From Rhizodiscina lignyota (Eukaryota > Ascomycota > Dothideomycetes > Aulographales > Rhizodiscinaceae), in NCBI GenBank assembly GCA_010015805.1, contig ML978129.1, positions 186,001-250,000 of the forward strand: 64,000 nucleotides of DNA, given 5' to 3'. Under the pieces are notes generated by a model. That model saw only the letters and a program-made list of their open reading frames with translations. It searched no databases and was not told the origin of the DNA. A program made the position numbers and the translations under genes. Shown here in pieces: positions 31,477 to 42,391 of this stretch; the first letter of the stretch is position 1, and the number at the start of each line of letters is the position of its first letter.

Positions 31477-32081
31477 GATGATTGCTCTCGTCGATTAAGG
31501 ATGGGACGAAAGTGATCGAGAAGCTATCGACGTGAACGTAGCTATGCAGCTCCCAAACGCAAGCATTGCTTTGGGCGCCTCGAAGGGGACGATCGAGGTA
31601 GGAATGGATAGATGGAGGCGGCACCGAAGTATTGGCCGCCTGAGGTACGAAGAATGGCGAGCGTATGAGGTGATGATGGTTTGTTTAGTTGTCTAGTCCA
31701 ACTTCACCTGACAATGGCTCGACGCGCCTTGAATGGCTCGTGCACTCTTCCGCACGTGGCGTGCAGTAAGGAGGATTTGTAGCCGGAGATTTTCTAACCC
31801 TCCCTATCAGCTGCAATCCCGCCAGAGCAAATCGATAAATCTCCGCGAGTTTGATATGAGGTGGAGTCTGCTTGATTAATTCCCGACGTGGAGATGTTAC
31901 AATTCTTTATTAAACTTACAATGTACTGACTATGCTGACGAGTGTGACTAGGTTGCAGAAAAGTCACTTGCACAACCCGCTCATTTGCAACGCTTGAACG
32001 GAATGAAAAAGCTTATGAGGCCATTGATGTGCACTACAATGCATTATCCCATCTTTCTTTCACGAACTCCGAAAAGATTCT
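31477..32081. other. Intergenic region upstream of the p150 gene
   Basis: 605 bp holding the p150 promoter and the 3' flank of the esterase gene. No gene, repeat or RNA is recognised. Confidence 0.5.
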
Positions 32082-32995
32082 TTATATGCAGTCCCCATAG
32101 ACTTCAGCTGTCGAGTTCTTAACATGCTGTTTCAACCCACCATGGCCGCACAGGAGTGCCTTAACAAATGCTGCCGCCACATAGTCAGCTCCCTCGCTGC
32201 TCGTATGCACGTTGTCGATCTGGTAGCATGACTCCACTGTCGTCTTCCCCAAGAGGTGGTATGCATGTCCAGTGTATAATCCGTGATCCACAAACGTAGC
32301 TCGAATGGAATCCGCGCTCTCTTTGGAATACCAGACGAATGGGCTCGGAGTATAGCGAAAGTACCCCGACGCATGGTCATTATTAGGGGTCTGGCTGCTA
32401 ATGATCACATTCGCTCCTTTGGCCATGAACATCATTCCTGCTGTTTCGATGTAGTAATTGAAGCTATACGCGACTTCAGGCTTTCCATCATAAACCGTGT
32501 AGCAGGTCTCCGCTCCGTCACCAGGGCAATCAGTGCGACCGTTATCAACGGGAACGAGACTGCCACCATCGTTGTGCCCGAATTCGATGATGACCCAATC
32601 GCCGGGCTTGACAACATCTGCAATTTCCTGGAAACGTCCTTCGTTCGTGTAGCTGCGGGCCGAGCGGCCAGAGATTGCAGCATTGATGACGGGAATGTTG
32701 AGCGAGTATTGCAAAAAGACTCCCCATCCTAGTTCCGTGAGTAATGAATGATGATCAGGGAGTAGCATACTTACCCTCTGTTGGCGGATGGGTACCGGAT
32801 CGTCCGCCTGAAGGGGTGTGAACAGATGTCTTTGCAAGGGTGGATCTTACACGAGGGAATACTTTGTATACCTTTGGCCATGGTAGAATCTCCTGCCAGA
32901 TACACCGTCGGCATCGCAGGAGTCGGACTGGAGTTTGCCGGTCCAGCCAAGAGTAATATGAGGCAGAGCAGCGATGGTAACGTGAAGGATATCAT
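32082..32995 (-). CDS. Secreted rhamnogalacturonan acetylesterase (CE12, SGNH fold)
   Basis: Three exons on the minus strand: 32995-32872, 32807-32775 and 32728-32082, total 267 residues. The enzyme removes acetyl groups from the rhamnogalacturonan backbone of pectin. A signal peptide is clear (MISFTLPSLLCLILLLAGPA). SGNH blocks follow: TVYLAGDSTMAKGG (catalytic Ser in GDS), SGRSARSYTNEGRF, FGHNDGGSL (Asn block), SSQTPNN and DNVHTS (Asp and His of the triad). The sequence tracks the known fungal RGAE closely. Exon 2 is only 33 nt and is needed to join AKGG to EGWGVFLQY; its phases agree. The WGxxL block after the nucleophile is preserved. It indicates pectin use, though no other pectinase gene is nearby. 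Confidence 0.9.
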
Positions 32996-33635
32996 TGTCG
33001 AAAATGGGTTGATATTGTGGACAATTTTGAAGAATGATGAAATAGTCTTGGAGTAGATGAAATGGGGATCATGAAATAGGGTTTAGAGGCAGGATGGAGA
33101 AGAAATGCGGTCTTAAATCTTGGGATGCTAGATTGGTTTTGTTCAACGGCGGTGAAAGTCATGTGAAAGCACGGAAGTATTTTGCCCAATGCCGGGCTCT
33201 GTGGTTGGAATACATCACTACGCGTACCTGCAGCGCGCCCTGACATTGTGTCCTGTTGGTTGCAGGCCTGCAAGTGGGCCTATTTCAATCAGGTGGAAGT
33301 CGCGTGCAGCGTTGGTCGGAGAGCCACAAGGCCTGGTGCGCATGTTGTGCGACTGAATTTCCTAATGGGAAGATGCAGGACAGAAATTCCAACAGTAAAT
33401 TGTGACTGCGCGTGGAGAAATGGAGAACTTGAACGATCTTATTCAAATCCTTCTTCCGAGTTAGAACTGGACTCGACATCTTAACAAGGGAGAGGCTATT
33501 CCCACGTCGTACTCCAAATCGAGAGACATTCGAACTCCGAATCTAAGCGCGCTTATATGATCGTTGCTTAACGCCTGACAATGCAATACTGGAGATTTCG
33601 TACGCAGCTCTATATTACAGTGGATTAGCTTTTCA
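32996..33635. other. Intergenic region upstream of the esterase gene
   Basis: 640 bp, carrying the esterase promoter and the 3' flank of the ABC transporter gene. A plus-strand ORF at 33182-33484 has no protein-like features. Nothing else is seen. Confidence 0.5.
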
Positions 33636-35907
33636 CTAGGCCGTTAATTCTGCAATGCGCTGTTCGATATCAGGTATAGCGCGCAGTTGGAGGTCTAGTT
33701 CCTCCTTTTCACTGCAAGAGATATTAGCAAGTAACATTAACAATGCAGATTAATTTCGGAGAACATACTCTTCCAGCTGCAGTCTTCTTTCTGCATCAAG
33801 TTTCGTGAAGATGTAGTGGCCTTGCCCGTCGAATTGGAGAATATTGGTGTGATATTTCCACAAACTCCGGCGGTGGCTGACTGTCATGAGTGTGATTCCC
33901 AGCCTCTTAGCCTCTTCGTACATGACCCTTTCGATTTCAAGAGTCACACTGCTCGTGCATTCGTCCAAGATGGCGTATTTCGGAGCGTGGTAGAATAGCC
34001 TAGCCATAGCTACTCTCTGCTGCAAGCCTCCAGAAAGCACATCTGTCCACTCTTGCTCTGCGTCCCAACCACCGGGACGGTCGATAATGTGCTCAATTTC
34101 GACAACTGAAAGGATGCGATACAGGTCGGCATCTGTTACACCTTTGTCGCGCATTTCTCTTATGCCGTCTGGGTAGATAATCTGCTGGCGCAGCGTGCCA
34201 CGTGACAGATATGGTCTTTGTGGAATGTAAAAAATGTCTTCGAAGGGAGGTTTGCGCACGGTACCGCCATACACAGGCCATAAGCCTCCTAATATCCTGA
34301 ACAGACTTGACTTGCCACATCCGTTCGGTCCGACAATGAGTAAGTGATCACCGCGATGGACGGTGAAGTTTATGGCGCGAACCAATACATCGCCATTGGG
34401 GGAGACGATAGGTACATCGACGAATTCAATGTCCTCGCTCTCGAAGACTTGTCCTCGACCGCTTAGTACAGCGGCATTCTCATCTGTTCCCGCGGAGGAT
34501 ACGAGTTTCTTCTCAAAATGCCCAGCTTGAACATCATCTATTACGTCAAGGAGAGCGGACACACGAGAGGTGTAGCCGGCGAGCTCGGTAATCTCCTTGT
34601 AGGAAAACATCAGACGGCCAAATGCGTCGGATGAGCTAATGAGCATTCTTCGATTGGTGACGAAGCCTAGTCACTGTTAACTAATACGATAGATATAGGA
34701 CGATGAGAAGACTCACTCTCTGTTCGGTCGCCCATGTTACTGCTCACGGCCCCGCCTGGGACCTTGAAGAAGACGGGTACGCTGCAGAGCATCAGGCCTA
34801 GCGCTCCCCAGAAATACTTGATAACAAAATCCTCCATGACACCGTGGTAGAATCTCCTCCGTAATATGCGGTTGACGTGCTTGATCAATGTGAAATAGCC
34901 CTTGTCTAGCGTGTCTTTCTCCGCTTCCTGTCCATGATAGAGCGCTATCTCCTCACTATAGTCTATCAGGCGACTATGTTGGAACCGGAATTCACCTTCC
35001 AGCCTCGCCTCATCCGCAACGTATTTACCAAACGGTGGAGTGAGAGCGCGCATGACGCTTGCGGATAATTGGACGATGAGACTCATAAAGAAAAGACCCT
35101 CTCCACCGACGCTCCGTGATAAGCTCCAGTTATAGATGACCATGTCTAGTATTGGCTTCGCGAGGTTGGAGTACAGTTCGGCAAGAGAGTTGGAGAATTT
35201 GGAGACGTCGACAGTGATCAGCTGATCGGCGTTCTTGATTCGATCATCCAGGGCGGAGAGAGTGTAGAAGGTCATTTGTGAAAGGTACTTGTTGTGAATG
35301 TAATTCGTGAGGCGGGTCCGATATTGGAGTGAGAGTTTGCACTGGTGATACGAGAGCTACTTGGAGTTAGAGTCCACAGATAAATCTCAGAGCGGATATT
35401 TCGTACCATCGAGTTTGTGAATGTCGCAGGAATAGCCACTAGCATCCACCAGACCAGCCCGACGAGGAACTCCCTTCCCTTTCCTCGGACCAAATTGCTG
35501 ACGAGTTTACCGTCTAGCTCTGCGACGTATAGACTGAGCAGCGTCCTCAGCACCAAGAAGACGCTGTGGCTGATCAGAAGCCTCAACTCCTTGCTCTTCC
35601 ATCCTGGTATACATATCTTGAGCAATCGCAGGAGGTTCTTGAAGAACTCCCGGTTGATCTCAATCTTCTTTCTCTGTGTCGCCTCCCCCGCTCCAGAGCT
35701 GGTGACCGGTCGTTTTCGCTGCTCAGCCTGTCGAGCCGCAGCTGCCCTCTGTTCGGCTATAGCGCTATGGATCCGGTGTAGTAGCGCGACAAAGAGCGTC
35801 AAGTATACGGCTCGAGTGATTCTCGTCCGGTGCTTGAGGTACTGCGTCGTGAGCTGGTTGACGATGCGGGTGATGGACCGCTCCGCCAGCTTAGACTGAG
35901 CGGCCAT
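33636..35907 (-). CDS. Peroxisomal ABC half-transporter (ABCD/Pxa family)
   Basis: Four exons on the minus strand: 35907-35407, 35356-34717, 34666-33769 and 33711-33636, total 704 residues. ABCD half-transporters dimerise in the peroxisome membrane to import very-long-chain acyl-CoAs for beta-oxidation. Several hydrophobic segments are visible, including [17 protein letters not shown] and [13 protein letters not shown]. Between them lies [13 protein letters not shown], the EAA-like loop typical of the ALD/PMP70 group. The nucleotide-binding domain has Walker [10 protein letters not shown], signature [14 protein letters not shown], Walker [10 protein letters not shown] and the H-loop SHR. Junction 1 restores [20 protein letters not shown], and the last exon adds [20 protein letters not shown]. 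At 704 residues it is nearer Pxa2/PMP70-type partners than the longer Pxa1 type; which one is uncertain. Confidence 0.9.
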
Positions 35908-36231
35908 GGTGGAATGTGCTGCTTGAGGGAGCTCAGTCGTTTGGTGCCGAAGTCATAGCTAGAAAGGCGGCGAAATTGAAGACATACACAAGCGCATGTG
36001 CTCTCGCGTCCAGCAAAGCTCGGCAGCTATGTATGACGACCGCATGTGATGGAGAGGGCAGGGATGTGGATGCGAACTAGGCTCACAGGAGATATCACCG
36101 ACCGGGCATTCGACTTCCGGTTTCGGCAAGCCCATGTGTATTGCAATATACTGGAGTCGCACAACAGATAACGGACATGCAGCCTTTTCAATTTCTTTCT
36201 CACAGGGTCAATTGTATTCCAGAAGCTCGAG
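35908..36231. promoter_or_regulatory. Shared upstream region of the ABC transporter and SDR genes
   Basis: 324 bp between divergent start codons. No defined element was recognised. The head-to-head arrangement could allow co-expression. Confidence 0.4.
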
Positions 36232-37166
36232 ATGTCGTACAGGTTCGATGACAAGGTGGTTCTAATCACAGGAGCAGCAAGTGGCATAGGGTACTTTCCT
36301 CTCTTCATCGCTATATCAGTCCATAGTTCATACTCAATCTCATCCCAGTCGAGCCACAGCGCAAAAACTCGCTTCCCTTGGGGCGACTCTCGCAATTTCA
36401 GACATCAATCAGCCTAATCTAGTCGAGACAAACAAGCTATGCGGCGGCAAGCACGCCATCTCTCTCGTCGACGTTGGAAGTCCTACTGGAGTTAACCAGT
36501 GGGTTGAGGATACGATAGAGCAGTATGGAGCAATACACCATGTATTTAACTGCGCGGGTGTGAGCTGTCCTGATACATTTACTAATATGCCCTAACTTTA
36601 CTAATTTGTTCCTTATGTGCTAGGTGAATCCTACTAGTATACCGCTCGTAGAGACGACAGATGAATACTACGACAAGCTCATGAATACGAATTTGAAAGG
36701 AATGTTCAACGTTACTCGTGCATGTATTCCACATCTCAAGGACGGAGCATCCTTCGTAAACGTCTCCTCGATTAGTGGATTGGCGCCGAGCGCTGGAAAC
36801 TCGATTTACTGCGCTACAAAGTATGGAGTGATTGGCTTTTCTAAGAGCATGGCATTAGAGCTGGGACCGAAAGGTATCCGCGTAAACATAGTGGCTCCTG
36901 GATACGTCAATAGTAAGCTGTTCTGTAGTGTGAGTTTGATATATCGGTTCTTCTAATTTGCTCGTTTTATAGCACCGACAAATGCAAGTGTAGTCAGAGG
37001 GAATGAGGCAATGGAGAGGTCGGCGAAGACTGTCTCTCTAGGCAGGATGGCAGATCCGTCAGAGATCGCGGATGTAGTGGCCTTCTTATTCAGCAACGAG
37101 GCGCGTTACATGAATGGCAGTGTCGTTGAGATTGAGGGTGGGCTTCCTCGGCCAGGCAGTTACTGA
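36232..37166 (+). CDS. Short-chain dehydrogenase/reductase
   Basis: Four exons: 36232-36290, 36349-36559, 36624-36912 and 36973-37166, total 250 residues, the classical SDR length. The Rossmann glycine motif TGAASGIG is completed across intron 1 (GIG-RATAQKLASLGATLA). NCAG follows, then the active site NVSSISGLAPSAGNSIYCATK with Ser, Tyr and Lys (YxxxK), and the PG motif in NIVAPGYVNTPT. The end EIEGGLPRPGSY is also typical. SDISDINQP-type acidic residues after beta-2 suggest NAD(H) preference, but the substrate cannot be told. It has no peroxisomal SKL-type tail despite its divergent pairing with a peroxisomal transporter gene. Confidence 0.9.
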
Positions 37167-37456
37167 ACGCTCACGTCACTTGGCACATTCAGTAGCTAGG
37201 TTTAAAGAGACATAGTACAGATCTATTGAATTGCTCTGGCCGTTTGCCAACTAACCGTGCTGAGGTGCATAGCTGGGAGCTTTGAAACCGCCTTATGCCG
37301 AAGAGCAGAACAACCGCAACCCATTGGCTGTTGACGAGCAGAGATCGCTTTTAGAAAAATATTGTGTACATGTGAACACGCTCTATCCCCCCGACCAACT
37401 TTTCACCCCATCAACCTACACCGCGATCCGAGCCGTCCGACTGCTCTTGAGTAGAT

Positions 37457-37990
37457 TTACACGAACTTGGCCATGAACGCAATCATAATGGCGAACAGAC
37501 CAGTAGCCTCAGCCAAAGCGAAACCCAGAATGGCGTTGCTGAAGAGCTGACCCCTCAAGCTTGGGTTGCGGGCAACACCGAGGATCAGGGCGCCGAACAC
37601 TATACCGATACCGGCACCAGCACCAGCGAGACCAATGGCAGCGTTACCCATACCAATGTTCTGACCGGCCTCCGCAATAGCCTGAGCGAGCTCCGACGAG
37701 TAGGGGCGGACGGATTGGCGGGAGACTGGAGCGACCTGCTTGGCGATCGATTGACGCTTGACAGCCTGGAAGGCATTCTGGCGAGGAAGACCTTGCTTGA
37801 CCGCTGGAAAAGATATCAGTGAGCTGAATTGAGTCTAGTAGAGGCCATTGAGAAGCAAGGCGGACATACCTGAGAAGTTGCGGGCGGCATTGAGGTTGAA
37901 GTTTTGACGGAGGACCGGGCGGGCGACCTTGGCCGAGGTCGAGCCCATCAGGAGGCCAACTTTCGTGGCGCCGAAGCGTGCAGATGCCAT
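37457..37990 (-). CDS. atp9: ATP synthase subunit c (subunit 9), mitochondrial precursor
   Basis: Two exons on the minus strand, 37990-37870 and 37803-37457, total 155 residues. The product is the proton-carrying c-ring subunit of the mitochondrial Fo motor. The first ~80 residues are a long Arg/Gln/Ser-rich import sequence ending at [10 protein letters not shown]. The mature part has the two membrane helices: helix 1 with [17 protein letters not shown], loop [11 protein letters not shown], and helix 2 [18 protein letters not shown] with the essential proton-binding Glu in ALAEATG. The intron interrupts the presequence (NFS-AVKQG). In filamentous ascomycetes this gene is nuclear, as here; a separate mitochondrial copy may exist. 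Confidence 0.95.
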
Positions 37991-38571
37991 TGCGAGTGAT
38001 TAAAGGAGGGGAGAAGTGAGTCCGTGAATGGATTGGACGACGAAAGACGATGGCTCTGGTGGGCAATGGGTGTTGATGGAAGGAAGGAAGATGTTGTGAA
38101 GGTGCGAGAAAAGGAAACGGAGCTTCTCCTCTGCACGGGCCACCGAGCTTGGCAGCGAGCTCTTAATTTTCGCTCAATGCTCCGGATCCGTGCCAATTGT
38201 CCTTAGAAGGGCCTTGAATTCTTATTATTTAGCTTCGGAGAGCTTCCGGAAGTTCCAAGGTCCATACGGGCACCGATTCATTCGAATCTGCAATATTCTA
38301 ACGGTTCCCGTCCAAACCCGTTGGCCGCTGGCAGCTAGAGCTTTGACAGGATAACGGCAGTGTGAAGCATAGCAGGGGAAAATGTTCGGATACTATCAAA
38401 ATGCATTTAAATTTGCAAGCTTGCACCTGATTCTGTTGATATGGCTGAGATTACAGTATATACAGCCAGGCTATGGCTCAGAGTCTATAATTTACACTCC
38501 ATCATGACAGTATTTGTACAGATCAAGCTTCTTACTGCTTTGATAGTTCAACGGTGTGCCCTCCATTCCTG
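37991..38571. other. Intergenic region, atp9 upstream / cox20 downstream
   Basis: 581 bp with the atp9 promoter (pyrimidine-rich leader on the minus strand) and the cox20 3' flank. No further gene is seen. Confidence 0.5.
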
Positions 38572-39272
38572 CTACCAGAATCTCCACCATTGCTTTCTTC
38601 TCCGCTCTTGTTCAAGTCGAGCCTCTTCTTCTGCCTTCTCCCTCTCTTCTCGTTCTTTCCTCCTCCTCTGCTTCGCTTCTTCCTTGACCTTCTCCTTTTC
38701 TAACTGTTTGGTGCTCATGATTTCGACTGCCCGCTTTACTCCCTGCTTTTCGCGTTGGCGCTGCCATTGGCAATGTTCATATTTTAAGAAGGTGGTAGCG
38801 CCGGAAGCTCCTAAGGCGTACTGACAGGATCGAAGGATGGGTCCTAGGTCACCTAGTAAGCTTCCAGTTGACTCGGATAGTTTGTATAAGACACACTTGA
38901 CAAAATAACTCCAAAGCCGAGCGCAACAGCACCAGCTGGAATTCCAAAGAGTAAAGCATCTCGTACGCATGGAAGCCTTATGAAATGCTCATATTCTTGC
39001 GGCCGTATTGATTTCAACACGCTCCACCAGCTGTAATCTTCAAACTTTTCGCCTCCCGCAGTATTTGCAGTTCCTCCTGGTATGAGATTGACATTTTCTG
39101 GGGGTGTATTTCGTGATTGCGTGGATGTAGGTTTTGATGGATCCGGAGGTTTCGCTGGAGCATAGAAGTAATTTTCCCATCGTGACGACTGGTTTTGCTT
39201 AGACTGTGCATCTTGAGCTTCACCAAGGGACGAGGAAGATTGCGAAAGCCCTTGCCGTGTATCGTCGGCCAT
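38572..39272 (-). CDS. cox20: Cytochrome c oxidase assembly protein COX20
   Basis: Two exons on the minus strand, 39272-38897 and 38852-38572, total 218 residues. COX20 is an inner-membrane chaperone for newly made Cox2. After a disordered N-terminus come KSIRPQEYEHFIRLPCVRDA and a first membrane helix (LLFGIPAGAVALGFGVIL). Across the intron there is a second hydrophobic segment with SCQYALGASGATTF, then LKYEHCQWQRQREKQG and VKRAVEIM, all characteristic of the family. The C-terminus is an unusual Arg/Glu-rich helix ending WWRFW. An in-frame ATG 41 codons upstream (39395) exists, but MADDTRQG gives the usual-length N-terminus. Divergent from the sterylglucosidase gene. Confidence 0.85.
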
Positions 39273-39566
39273 AATTGATGTGAAAAAAGCTCCACGATTG
39301 AATGTCCAGAGCTTCACATAAATTCGCGCTATATCGCCGGAGTTATCCCGACGGGGACCCGCTGAGGATTCGCAAAGGTTACTGTTTCGGGACATGACGA
39401 AGCTCGGTCATGTCGCCTCCATCACTTGACTTCGACGTCTCTGATTGCTACTTTTAAGATATTCCTAGGCAGGTTTGGATTGGCGATAAGCCACGGCTTG
39501 CCTCTCGCCATGACCCTTCCTCCTTCCTAGAATCACCTCCTCGAACCTCCAACGACCGTTGAAACA

Positions 39567-41871
39567 ATGTCCTCTTACCGGCTTCAGATTGATGGGACGC
39601 GATTTCGAGACTGCCATGGACGAGAAGTCACGATCCATGGTATAAACGTCGCTGGCGACGCGAAACTTCCGGCCAACCCGGACCAACCTTCGCACATAAT
39701 AGACGGCTTCTTCGACGGAGACAATGTCTCTTTCGTCGGCCGACCCTTCCCGCTCGAAGAGGCAGATATACACTTCGCGAGATTAAAGAGCTGGGGTTAC
39801 AATACACTCAGATATGTGTTCACCTGGGAAGCCATCGAAGCGGCAGGTCCGGGGAAGTATGACGAGGACTGGATACAGTTCACTATCTCAATCCTGAGAA
39901 AGGCGAAAGAGTATGGCTTCTACATCTTCATGGATCCCCACCAAGATGTGTGGTCAAGATTCTCTGGTGGTTCTGGAGCGCCAATGTGGACCTTGTATGC
40001 TTGCGGTTTTGATCCGCGCAAATTCTACGTCACTGAAGCCGCTCTGGTGCATAATACATGGCCGAATCCTGCGGAGTTCCCCAAGATGGTGTGGACCACC
40101 AATTACTATCGTCTCCTCTGCCAAACGATATTCACCATGTTCTTTGGCGGCAAAGTCTTCACGCCAAAATGCATCATCGACGGTGTAAATATCCAAGACT
40201 ACCTCCAAGACCATTTCCTCAACGCCGTCGAACATCTTGCCCGTCGCATCAAAGAAGCTGGCGACCTTGACAGCGATGTCATCATCGGGTGGGAGAGCAT
40301 GAATGAGCCGAATCGAGGTGCGATTGGCTTACAAGACATGACAGCAATCCCGAAAGAGCAGAAGCTGCAGCTTGGAACATCACCGAAATTTTGGCAGTCC
40401 ATTTTACTAGGTTCTGGAAGGGCTTGTGAAGTCGAGATATGGGCATTCGGAAACATGGGCCCGTACAAGTCTGGTTCTACCCTGGTTGATCCGCAAAGCG
40501 AATCGTGCTGGCTGAGTGCTGATTACGACGATTCATTCTACGGCTGGAAGCGGGATCCTGGCTGGAAGCTTGGGGAGTGTATTTGGGCGCAGCATGGCAT
40601 ATGGGACCCATCCACTGATACCCTGCTAAGGAAGGACTATTTTGCGAAGGACCCTCGAACGGGAAAAATAATGGACTACAAGTATTTCACCGACACATTC
40701 TTCATGGACTATTACCGGAAGCATTCAAAAATGATCCGCGACCTATTCCCATTGACCATCATGTTTTGCCAAGCTCCGGTCCTTGAGATCCCTCCATCTT
40801 TGAAAGGCACCGACGACGAAGACCCGAATATGGTTTTTGCGCCCCACTTCTATGATGGAGTAACTCTGATGATGAAGAAGTGGAATCGCTTATGGAACAT
40901 TGACGTGTTTGGAGTACTGAGAGGGAAATATTCTAGTCCCATTTTTGCCATCAAAATCGGCGAGAGAGCGATCCGGAATTGCTTCAAAGACCAGCTTCAG
41001 GCAATCCATGACGAAGGAAAAGAATATATGGGCGATCTTCCTTGCGTCTTTACCGAAATTGGAATTCCGTATGACATGGACGATAAGTATGCGTACAAGA
41101 CCGGCGATTACTCAAGCCAGACTGCTGCTATGGACGCCAACATGTATGCCATTGAAGGTTCCAAGGTCAATGGCATGGCCACTTGGGTCTATGTTGCCTG
41201 CGTAAGTTGATCCTACCATCCTTCAATGCGGCACTAACCTAAGTCAGAATGATCATGTTTGGGGAGATAACTGGAATGGCGAAGATCTCTCCATTGTCTC
41301 AAAAGATGACAACTTACTTCCTTCCTTATTCTCGAATGGATCAGTCGCGTCATTAGATCCTACGTCTCCATCGTACTCCCGCAGCTTGAACTCATCAACA
41401 ACCAGTGTAAATCCGTTGACCTTGAAGAATACATTGGCTTCTGAGACCATGTCTCTTAACAGAGGAGATACCGGCAAAGTCGGATATCGCGCTGCTGAGG
41501 CCTACGTCCGACCAGCTCCAATGGCAACGCACGGCAATGTACTATCGTACGGATTCGATCTACGCAACTGCACGTTTACCCTGTCCTTAAACGCCCCAAG
41601 CTCCACGAGCGAAGCTGTGCCAACCGAGATCTACCTCCCAGAATTTCATTTTCCACAGAGCAACACAGATGTGGAGGTCACTGGTGGCAAGTGGAAGATC
41701 AGCACAGAGGAAGCTGGCGAGGCAACTTTGCAAGTTCTTCAATGGTGGCATGCTGAAGGAGAGCAAACCATTACTGTCAAAGGCGTCAAGCGCAAGGCCG
41801 GTGCACTTACCCCCGAAGAAGAGGAGGGGTATCTGCAGCAGTGCCAGCCGCAGCGCTGTGCCGTCATGTAA
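39567..41871 (+). CDS. GH5 sterylglucosidase / endoglycoceramidase-related protein with CaaX end
   Basis: Two exons, 39567-41201 and 41248-41871, total 752 residues. The fungal proteins of this GH5 group (EGCrP2/Sgl1 type) hydrolyse ergosteryl-beta-glucoside. Family landmarks: VTIHGINVAGDAKLP at the first strand, YIFMDPHQDVWSRFSGG, GWESMNEPN with the acid/base Glu, a long mid-domain insertion, PHFYDG, and CVFTEIGIPYDMDD with the nucleophile Glu. The intron lies between VYVAC and NDHVWGDNWNGEDLS, restoring a standard motif. A C-terminal beta-sandwich domain follows. There is no signal peptide. The last residues are QRCAVM before the stop, a C-a-a-x box predicted to be farnesylated. Lipid anchoring would suit a lipid-linked substrate; that is inference. 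Confidence 0.88.
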
Positions 41872-42391
41872 ATACTGCGTTCACTTTTTCTTGGTATCTT
41901 AGGAGATATATCTGGAGCCTCAAGGAACTGCATGGAGTGGGCGTTTGGGGAGTGGGTTGAAGAAAATCCAAAACATTTTTTACGTGACCATTTGGGGGTT
42001 CTTACTAATTCGTCCAATAATCTCGTGATATCGCGCTTGAAATTAAGCGCGTCAAGGGGTACCTACAGTGCCTGGACGTGGTAGATGCCTAGTCTCTGAA
42101 TCAACTTTGCAGAGTGAAGCTCGTATTCCCTCTCAACACAGATGGATAGCGTGTTTTCCCTCTCCGTTCCGGCGTGGCACTGTGCAATCCTAAATACTCA
42201 GAGCCTTGGGCGCGTTTGGCGTCATAGAGCACCCTCCGCCCAATTTGAACATAGCACCGAACACGCCGACGCTACATTCACGCGAACAATTATCAACAGC
42301 TCTTGACAAATAGCAAACCCGTGAGGGCAATCTCCTTTGGATGAAGTAAATTTCCTTACAAAGTAGCCCGCGCGGGTATCTCTCATCGCGG
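41872..42391. other. Intergenic region between the sterylglucosidase and msn5 genes
   Basis: 520 bp with the 3' flank of one gene and the promoter of the next. Only short antisense ORFs occur. Nothing else is recognised. Confidence 0.5.

Noticed and set aside
35407-37166. A peroxisomal gene pair (ABC transporter plus SDR)
   Set aside because: The SDR lacks a C-terminal SKL-type signal and shows no N-terminal PTS2; the head-to-head position alone is not enough.
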